Below, piece after piece: positions 58,851 to 64,000 of a DNA stretch of 64,000 bases (its first letter is position 1; each line of letters opens with the position of its first letter). The position numbers and the translations under genes were made by a program. This stretch comes from Bacillota bacterium (GTDB lineage Bacteria; Bacillota; Clostridia; Acetivibrionales; JAEXSP01), in contig JAEXSP010000030.1 in assembly GCA_023453795.1 (NCBI GenBank), forward strand, positions 62,001 to 126,000. The letters run 5' to 3'. The notes under the pieces were generated by a model, which had not been told where the DNA came from, did no database searches, and worked only from the letters and a program-made list of their open reading frames with translations.

Positions 58851-60536
58851 ATGGGTAGCATGTTGATTGACGGTCAAAGAGTAGAGTTCGGCAACGAGAA
58901 AAACCTTCTGGAGGTTATCAGAAAATGCGGTATTGACCTGCCTACATTCTGTTACCATTCGGAGCTTAGTGTCTATGGCGCATGCAGAATGTGTATGGTA
59001 GAGGATAAATGGGGCGGAACGGTTGCATCGTGTTCTACTCCGCCTAAGGATGGGATGGAGGTCTACACGAACACTGCAAAGCTCAAGAAACACAGGAAAA
59101 TGATTATTGAGCTGATTCTAGCCAACCATGACAGAGATTGCACAGTCTGTGAGAAAAGTGGGAGATGCAAGCTGCAGGATTTGGCAATACGTCTCGGCGT
59201 AAAGAAGGTTCGGTTTGAGGAAGAAAAAAAGGAAATGACGGTAGATGACAGCAGCGTTTCTATCGTAAGAAACCCTAACAAGTGCATTATGTGCGGAGAC
59301 TGCGTCAGAATGTGCGAAGAGGTTCAGGGAGTGGGAGTTCTGGGCTTTGCATACAGGGGTGCAAAAATACGTGTGACAACAGCCTTTAACAAGTCGCTGG
59401 ACCATGTTGACTGTGTCAATTGCGGACAGTGCAGGACAGTGTGTCCGACAGGGGCGCTTGTTATAAAGAAAGATATGGACAGGGCCTGGAATGTGCTACA
59501 TGACCGCAGTAAGCGGGTAATCGCACAGATCGCTCCGGCAGTAAGGGTTGCCATTGGTGAAGAGTTTGGTTTAAAGCCCGGAGAGGTCACCATGGGCAAG
59601 ATTGTAGCAGCCTTGAGAAAAATGGGCTTTGATCAGGTATACGATACCGCATTGGCGGCAGACCTGACTGTAATAGAAGAAAGTGAAGAATTCAGAAAGC
59701 ATCTGGAGTCGGAAAGAAAATATCCCCTTTTCACATCCTGCTGCCCGGCATGGGTGAAGTTTGCCGAACAGAAATACCCTGAACTTACCGGAAGCATCTC
59801 CTCCTGCCGTTCACCGCAGCAGATGTTTGGAGTGGTTATCAAGGAGCAGTTTAAGAAGCTGAGGGAAGCGGATGGAAAACAGAATGTTGTAATAGCCGTT
59901 ATGCCTTGTACAGCCAAAAAATATGAAGCTGTAAGGCCTGAAAACTTCAATAACGGGGAATATGACGTCGACATGGTCATTACTACACAAGAGCTTGCAA
60001 TGATGATCAAGGAACAGGGGATAGTGTTCAGGGAACTGGAGGATGAGGCATTGGACATGCCGTTTGGACTGGCAAGTGGTGCCGGAGTTATATTCGGTGT
60101 AAGCGGCGGCGTAGCAGAGGCGGTATTGAGGCACTGCTGCAGCGATAAATCGCCATCAGGCTTGAAAAATCTTGCATTTACCGGAGTAAGGGGCATGCAG
60201 GGAGTTAAGGAGGCGGAAGCGGAATTGAGTGGGAAAACGGTCCGTATTGCCGTAGCACATGGACTGAAGAATGCGGATAACCTCCTGAAAGCTATTATTA
60301 AGGGAGAAAAGAAGTTCGACTTTGTAGAGGTTATGGCATGCCCAGGGGGCTGCATCGGCGGAGCGGGACAACCAATTCCACATTCCCTGAATGACCGGGT
60401 TAAGAGAGCAAAGGGCATCTATACGGCAGATAGTGCTTCAGCCATCAAGAGATCCGAGGAAAATCCGACCATTGTAGCATTGTACAACGGAATCCTCAAA
60501 AAAAACCATGAGCTGCTTCACAGAAATAAACATTAG
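58851..60536 (+). CDS. hydA: Catalytic [FeFe]-hydrogenase subunit
   Basis: A 561-residue hydrogenase. N-terminal [2Fe-2S] (about 1-75), His-Cys cluster motif HDRDCTVCEKSGRCKLQ, two [4Fe-4S] motifs (CIMCGDCVRMCEE and CVNCGQCRTVCPTG), and the H-cluster domain: TSCCPAW (Cys297, 298), MPCTAKKYE (Cys353), and MACPGGCIGGAGQP (Cys497, 501). All ligands and the proton-transfer Cys are present, so it is an active H2-making type. It forms the HndACD/HydABC complex with the two preceding subunits. It ends 11 nt before a small ferredoxin gene. Confidence 0.96.
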   Translation: MGSMLIDGQRVEFGNEKNLLEVIRKCGIDLPTFCYHSELSVYGACRMCMVEDKWGGTVASCSTPPKDGMEVYTNTAKLKKHRKMIIELILANHDRDCTVCEKSGRCKLQDLAIRLGVKKVRFEEEKKEMTVDDSSVSIVRNPNKCIMCGDCVRMCEEVQGVGVLGFAYRGAKIRVTTAFNKSLDHVDCVNCGQCRTVCPTGALVIKKDMDRAWNVLHDRSKRVIAQIAPAVRVAIGEEFGLKPGEVTMGKIVAALRKMGFDQVYDTALAADLTVIEESEEFRKHLESERKYPLFTSCCPAWVKFAEQKYPELTGSISSCRSPQQMFGVVIKEQFKKLREADGKQNVVIAVMPCTAKKYEAVRPENFNNGEYDVDMVITTQELAMMIKEQGIVFRELEDEALDMPFGLASGAGVIFGVSGGVAEAVLRHCCSDKSPSGLKNLAFTGVRGMQGVKEAEAELSGKTVRIAVAHGLKNADNLLKAIIKGEKKFDFVEVMACPGGCIGGAGQPIPHSLNDRVKRAKGIYTADSASAIKRSEENPTIVALYNGILKKNHELLHRNKH

Positions 60537-60547
60537 GGGGTGCCGAG

Positions 60548-60799
60548 GTGACGGACATATATGTTTGTGTAGGAAGCGCTTGCCACCTTAAGGGTTCGTA
60601 CAACATTATCAACCAGCTGCAGCAGCTTATTGAAGAAAATCAGCTTGGGGACAGGGTTGAGATCAAAGCGGCCTTATGCCTTGGAAATTGCACTAACGCC
60701 GTTTCTGTAAGAATCGGAGAGGACGGCGGAATTATATCGTTGTCAAACGATAATATTAAAAGTTTTTTTGAAAAAGAAATACTGGAGAAAATAAAATAG
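60548..60799 (+). CDS. Small [2Fe-2S] thioredoxin-like ferredoxin
   Basis: An 83-residue protein with the ligand pattern CVGSACHLKGS and CLGNCTNAVSV (C-x4-C, C-x3-C), as in the C-terminal half of NuoE. The start is GTG 60548 in TGCCGAGGTG. It closely resembles the protein at 61233-61478 in the next operon (CVGSSCHLKGS, CLGRCTQGVSV), so the two come from a duplication. It probably carries electrons to or from the hydrogenase. Confidence 0.88.
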   Translation: MTDIYVCVGSACHLKGSYNIINQLQQLIEENQLGDRVEIKAALCLGNCTNAVSVRIGEDGGIISLSNDNIKSFFEKEILEKIK

Positions 60800-60825
60800 G
60801 CTTTATGAGATGAGGAGTGCGGAAC

Positions 60826-61113
60826 ATGACAAACTGTGAATATTGCGACTACTTTAAGATGATTGGCGGCAGAAATACAGCAGAACTTAATGCCAAAGGA
60901 CTTTGTTCGTTCTCAAACGTCATAATTATTACGGATTCGGGAAACAAGGATGTCGAATATCCCTGCAAGGACATAAGCTATCAGGATTACCTTGAAAGAA
61001 AAAATAACAGGGTGCCTGAAAAGATTATGAATGAAAATTGGAAGCTTATGTACAAAAGCAAACATCCAATCATGGAAAGGAACAGGTCGATACGCATAAA
61101 ATCTGCCTTGTAA
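60826..61113 (+). CDS. Small Cys-containing protein, unknown
   Basis: A 95-residue protein starting MTNCEYCDYFKMIGG, with later Cys in GLCSFSN and YPCKDISYQDYLERK. The C-x2-C plus two single Cys could hold Zn or Fe-S. The start is ATG 60826, 8 nt after GAGGAG. It is last in the hydrogenase operon. I do not recognise a family; similar short proteins beside hydrogenases would be the test of its role. Confidence 0.6.
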   Translation: MTNCEYCDYFKMIGGRNTAELNAKGLCSFSNVIIITDSGNKDVEYPCKDISYQDYLERKNNRVPEKIMNENWKLMYKSKHPIMERNRSIRIKSAL

Positions 61114-61139
61114 ATTTTTAACTATAAAAAAACATAACA

Positions 61140-61190
61140 TTGACAAATATTTATCAAAGTATTATAATTAAATTGTTAAATAATTAACAA
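61140..61190 (+). promoter_or_regulatory. Consensus promoter with a perfect Rex box
   Basis: TTGACA (61140-61145), 17 nt, TATAAT (61163-61168), then TTGTTAA-ATAA-TTAACAA (61173-61190), an exact match to the Rex consensus, right over the expected transcription start. NADH should lift Rex repression of the second hydrogenase operon. Confidence 0.88.
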
Positions 61191-61232
61191 AATACTACGA
61201 ACTACGAACTATGAATTACGGAGGAATGACAG

Positions 61233-61478
61233 ATGGTTCAGGTCAGTATATGCGTCGGCAGCTCCTGTCATTTAAAGGGCTCCTACCAGATAATACAGAT
61301 ATTCCAGGAGCTTGTGAAGAAGAATAAGCTGGAAAGCAAGGTCGAGCTCAAGGCGTCCTTCTGCCTCGGAAGGTGTACACAAGGAGTATCAGTGAAGGTC
61401 GGTGACGAGTTCATTGACGGACTGACTATAAGCAATGCATCCGTAAAATTCGAAGAATACATTTTAGGAAGGGTATAA
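61233..61478 (+). CDS. Small [2Fe-2S] thioredoxin-like ferredoxin (second copy)
   Basis: An 81-residue paralogue of the 60548-60799 protein, with ligands CVGSSCHLKGS and CLGRCTQGVSV. ACGGAGG precedes ATG 61233. It is the first gene after the Rex-controlled promoter, 1 nt before the sensory hydrogenase gene, so it is probably its electron partner. The layout recalls the hfs cluster of Thermoanaerobacterium, where a similar small protein leads. Confidence 0.88.
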   Translation: MVQVSICVGSSCHLKGSYQIIQIFQELVKKNKLESKVELKASFCLGRCTQGVSVKVGDEFIDGLTISNASVKFEEYILGRV

Positions 61479-61479
61479 C

Positions 61480-63201
61480 ATGAGCATTATCCAGTTCAAG
61501 GAAGCAAATTGTAAAAACTGTTATAAGTGTATAAGAAGCTGTCCTGTCAAGGCTATTGCTTTTGTTAACGACCAGGCACGCATTGTAGAGGAAGACTGCA
61601 TGTTCTGCGGTAATTGCCTTACGGTATGTCCTCAGAATGCTAAGGTTGTCCAAAGTGAAGTGGGTGTGGTAAAGGACTTTATCAGGAAAAAAGAAAAGGT
61701 TTATGTCAGCCTTGCCCCATCCTTCATTTCAGCCTTTGAAAATTCTGATGAAAAATGGCTGTATGCCGCACTGAAGAAATTAGGGTTCACCTACATTGAA
61801 GAAACGGCGGTTGGTGCTGCACAAGTATCCAAACAGTATGACAGGCTGATTAATGAAAAGAAAATGAAAAATATTATTACCACCGCATGTCCTTCAATTA
61901 CACTGCTGGTTAAAAAATACTACCCTGAACTGCTGGATCAGCTGGCACCGGTAGTATCGCCGATGATCGCGCACGGAAGGATGCTCCGTGAGACTTACGG
62001 TTCAAGAATAAAAGTAGTTTTCATAGGCCCATGTCTTTCAAAAAAGGATGAGTGTAAGGACATAAAGAACAGCGGAATCATCGATGCTGCAATTACGTTT
62101 GAAGAGTTGGAGGCATGGTTTGAGGAAGAAGGTATTGACGAGAGCGCCGATCTCTCTGAGGAGCTGAAGGGAGCCAGAGAATTGAGAGCCAGAATATATC
62201 CGGCACCGGGTGGAATCCTGAAAACTCTGGAGAGCAGAAACAGTAAGAGTTATCAGTGCATCAGCGTGGATGGTGTCGACCGCTGCATAAAGATACTGGA
62301 CTCTATTAAGAATGACGATCTGCAGAACTATTTCATTGAGATGAACAGCTGTTCAGGAGGGTGCATAGGAGGTCCGTGCATGAAACACATCAAGGGCGGA
62401 TTTTTAGAAGCCAGAAGCCGCCTGATCGGCTATGTCAAGCGTGGCTTGAGAGAAGAAAAGGTGCTGAGTACGGATGATGTAAGAGTTAGCCTCAAAAATA
62501 CTTTTCATCCGGTTTCGAGAAAGGTGGAGGTTCCATCTGAGGCTGCCATACAGGCAATTCTGAACAGCATCGGAAAGTTTACAAGGGATAAGGAATTGAA
62601 TTGCGGGGCGTGCGGCTATTCGAGCTGCAGAGATAAGGCTGCTGCGGTTTATAACAACAGGGCTCAGCTCCATATGTGTCTTCCGTATATGCGTGAAAGG
62701 GCGGAATCCATATCAAACCTGATTTTAAGCACTACGCCAAATGCTATATTTGCCCTGAATGAAAAGCTGTCCATACAGGAAGCCAACCTTTCGGCTCAGA
62801 AGCTTTTTGGCTCAAACAATATAAGTCTTGTCGGGAAAAACATATTTGAAGTGCTGGAATGTGAGGATTTTCAAACTGTTATCGACAGTAAGGAAAACAT
62901 ATGTGACAAAAAATTCTACTATGAAAAATACGATATAACTGTAAGGCAGTCCATCATTTATGCACCGGAACACAATATCGTTGTTGCGATACTGCAGGAT
63001 ATATCGGATGAAGAAAAATACATCCAACAGATGCACAGTGTACGTGAAAAAAACGTTGAGCTTGCACAAAAGGTTATTGAAAAGCAAATGAGGGTTGCCC
63101 AGGAAATAGCAAGTCTTCTGGGGGAAACAACAGCAGAAACCAAGGTCGTACTTACCAAGCTCAAGAAATCAATCATGTCGGAAATGGGTGAGGCCAAATG
63201 A
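61480..63201 (+). CDS. Sensory-type [FeFe]-hydrogenase with PAS domain (HfsB/HydS-like)
   Basis: A 573-residue protein. Two [4Fe-4S] motifs (CKNCYKCIRSCPVKA, CMFCGNCLTVCPQNA) lead into an H-cluster domain (about 75-330) with altered loops: TTACPSI (Ala136 in place of the proton-transfer Cys, ligand Cys137), GPCLSKKDE (Cys185) and SCSGGCIGGPC (Cys291, 295). Then comes an Fe-S domain (CGACGYSSCRDKAAAV, to about 400), a PAS domain (about 410-515) and a helical tail. The four H-cluster ligands are kept but the proton path is cut, as in HydS-type sensors, so it probably senses H2 rather than making it. The stop overlaps the phosphatase start. Confidence 0.9.
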   Translation: MSIIQFKEANCKNCYKCIRSCPVKAIAFVNDQARIVEEDCMFCGNCLTVCPQNAKVVQSEVGVVKDFIRKKEKVYVSLAPSFISAFENSDEKWLYAALKKLGFTYIEETAVGAAQVSKQYDRLINEKKMKNIITTACPSITLLVKKYYPELLDQLAPVVSPMIAHGRMLRETYGSRIKVVFIGPCLSKKDECKDIKNSGIIDAAITFEELEAWFEEEGIDESADLSEELKGARELRARIYPAPGGILKTLESRNSKSYQCISVDGVDRCIKILDSIKNDDLQNYFIEMNSCSGGCIGGPCMKHIKGGFLEARSRLIGYVKRGLREEKVLSTDDVRVSLKNTFHPVSRKVEVPSEAAIQAILNSIGKFTRDKELNCGACGYSSCRDKAAAVYNNRAQLHMCLPYMRERAESISNLILSTTPNAIFALNEKLSIQEANLSAQKLFGSNNISLVGKNIFEVLECEDFQTVIDSKENICDKKFYYEKYDITVRQSIIYAPEHNIVVAILQDISDEEKYIQQMHSVREKNVELAQKVIEKQMRVAQEIASLLGETTAETKVVLTKLKKSIMSEMGEAK

Positions 63202-64000
63202 GCTTATATATAGATACCGGCTATGAGAGCTTAAATAAGAAGAATGAGGAGCTTTGCGGGGACAAAGTTGAGATCATAAGGAATGACAACTCGGTTGTAG
63301 TAGTGCTGGCAGATGGCCTCGGGAGCGGTGTTAAGGCCAATATCCTGGCTACGCTTACCGCTAAAATCATAGGGACCATGATGGCAAACGGCTCCAGCAT
63401 TGATGAGGCGGTGGAGACGATAGCATATACACTCCCTGTTTGCCGGGAAAGGGGAATTGCCTATTCAACCTTTTCAATCCTGCAGGTGTTCAATTCGGGA
63501 GAAGGCTATCTGGTGGAATTTGATAATCCGGCCGTATTCAGGCTTAGAAAAGGCAAGCCTTTTGAAATAGATACAACTACAAGGGTTATAAGCGACAAAA
63601 TTATCAAGGAAGGCAGATTTACAGTTACACCGGACGATATTTTCATTATGGCAAGCGACGGTGTTATACATGCAGGCATAGGCCAGACACTGAACCTCGG
63701 ATGGCAGTGGGAAAATGTTTCCGAGTATATTCAGAGGACCTATAAGGCCGATATGTCGGCAAAAACCATTACAAAGCTTTTGCTTTCCGTATGTGACAAC
63801 CTTTATGCCAATGAACCCGGGGACGACACCACTGTTGTTACGGTAAACATAAGAAAACCCCTGAAATTAAGCATTATGGTAGGTCCGCCGATTGATTCGG
63901 GTGAAGACTGTGATATCATTTCTGCATTCACTGCCATGCAGGGTAAAAAGGTGGTTTGCGGGGGTACGACTTCTCAAATCGTTGCAAGGGAACTGGGCAA
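63198..64000 (+). CDS. SpoIIE-type (PP2C) phosphatase, runs off window
   Basis: The first 267 codons. SLYIDTGYESLNKKNEELCG, then VVVLADGLGSGVKAN, MASDGVIHAG and ANEPGDDTTVV-TV are the metal-binding motifs of SpoIIE/RsbU Ser/Thr phosphatases (about 1-215); further sequence (MVGPPIDSGEDCDIISAF) begins another domain cut by the window edge. ATG 63198 overlaps the stop of the sensory hydrogenase, so the two are coupled. It may pass on the hydrogenase signal by dephosphorylating a partner, as in the hfs clusters of other clostridia. Confidence 0.88.
   Translation, partial: MSLYIDTGYESLNKKNEELCGDKVEIIRNDNSVVVVLADGLGSGVKANILATLTAKIIGTMMANGSSIDEAVETIAYTLPVCRERGIAYSTFSILQVFNSGEGYLVEFDNPAVFRLRKGKPFEIDTTTRVISDKIIKEGRFTVTPDDIFIMASDGVIHAGIGQTLNLGWQWENVSEYIQRTYKADMSAKTITKLLLSVCDNLYANEPGDDTTVVTVNIRKPLKLSIMVGPPIDSGEDCDIISAFTAMQGKKVVCGGTTSQIVARELG

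Overview
The window looks like chromosomal DNA of a spore-forming, strictly anaerobic, probably motile clostridium of the Ruminiclostridium/Acetivibrio kind. This rests on the spoVG-glmU-prs-pth-mfd-spoVT-mazG-hup-rqcP-yabP-yabQ-divIC-yabR gene order, sporulation genes, flagellar rod genes, two [FeFe]-hydrogenase operons and low-to-moderate GC with strong Shine-Dalgarno sequences. The genus is an inference; there is no rRNA in the window. No transposase, phage module or CRISPR array was seen.

Layout. 1-3.5 kb (minus): end of a surface-polysaccharide operon (flippase, UDP-glucose dehydrogenase, glycosyltransferase). 3.7-9.8 kb (plus): acyltransferase, a coiled-coil protein, NAD(P)HX repair enzyme, CBS protein, alanine racemase and the ndoAI-ndoA (MazEF-like) pair. 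9.9-13.8 kb: flagellar rod genes behind a sigma-D-like promoter, a phosphodiester glycosidase and fabZ. 13.9-19.99 kb: a RiPP island (below). 20-22.6 kb (minus): CPBP protease and murC. 22.6-39.5 kb: the conserved purR/spoVG-to-yabR block, interrupted between hup and rqcP by an accessory stretch that holds a manganese riboswitch with its transporter. 39.7-47.9 kb: five tRNAs, an AbrB/RelE-type pair, an exported RCC1-repeat protein, a c-di-GMP enzyme, YfbR and a bacteriohemerythrin. 47.9-56.2 kb: ArgD, a transglutaminase-like protein, deformylase, a PAS histidine kinase, an ArsR unit, a flavodoxin-ferredoxin protein and a diguanylate cyclase. 56.4-64 kb: a trimeric NAD(P)-linked [FeFe]-hydrogenase operon and, behind a consensus promoter with a textbook Rex box, a second operon coding for a sensory-type [FeFe]-hydrogenase and a SpoIIE-type phosphatase that runs off the window.

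The most interesting system is the island at 14.3-19.9 kb. It has an ABC exporter without a C39 peptidase domain, a minimal cytoplasmic subtilisin-like protease, a 708-residue radical SAM/SPASM protein with a second SPASM-like Cys cluster, a 96-residue accessory protein, and two Cys-rich precursor peptides (55 and 69 aa). The precursors share a leader and carry cores of nearly pure Cys-x3 repeats. The expected logic is that the radical SAM enzyme crosslinks Cys residues in the core, the protease removes the leader and the ABC protein exports the product. The island lies between two near-identical terminators, each precursor is bracketed by copies of a 12-bp palindrome, and the protease gene has no standard start codon that would keep its catalytic Asp. 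It resembles the computationally predicted CXXX-repeat peptide systems; I know of no characterised product.

The two hydrogenase operons look like a redox-control unit. Both promoters carry Rex-type operators (one perfect, one imperfect), and the second operon probably senses H2 or redox state through an altered H-cluster domain joined to a PAS domain.
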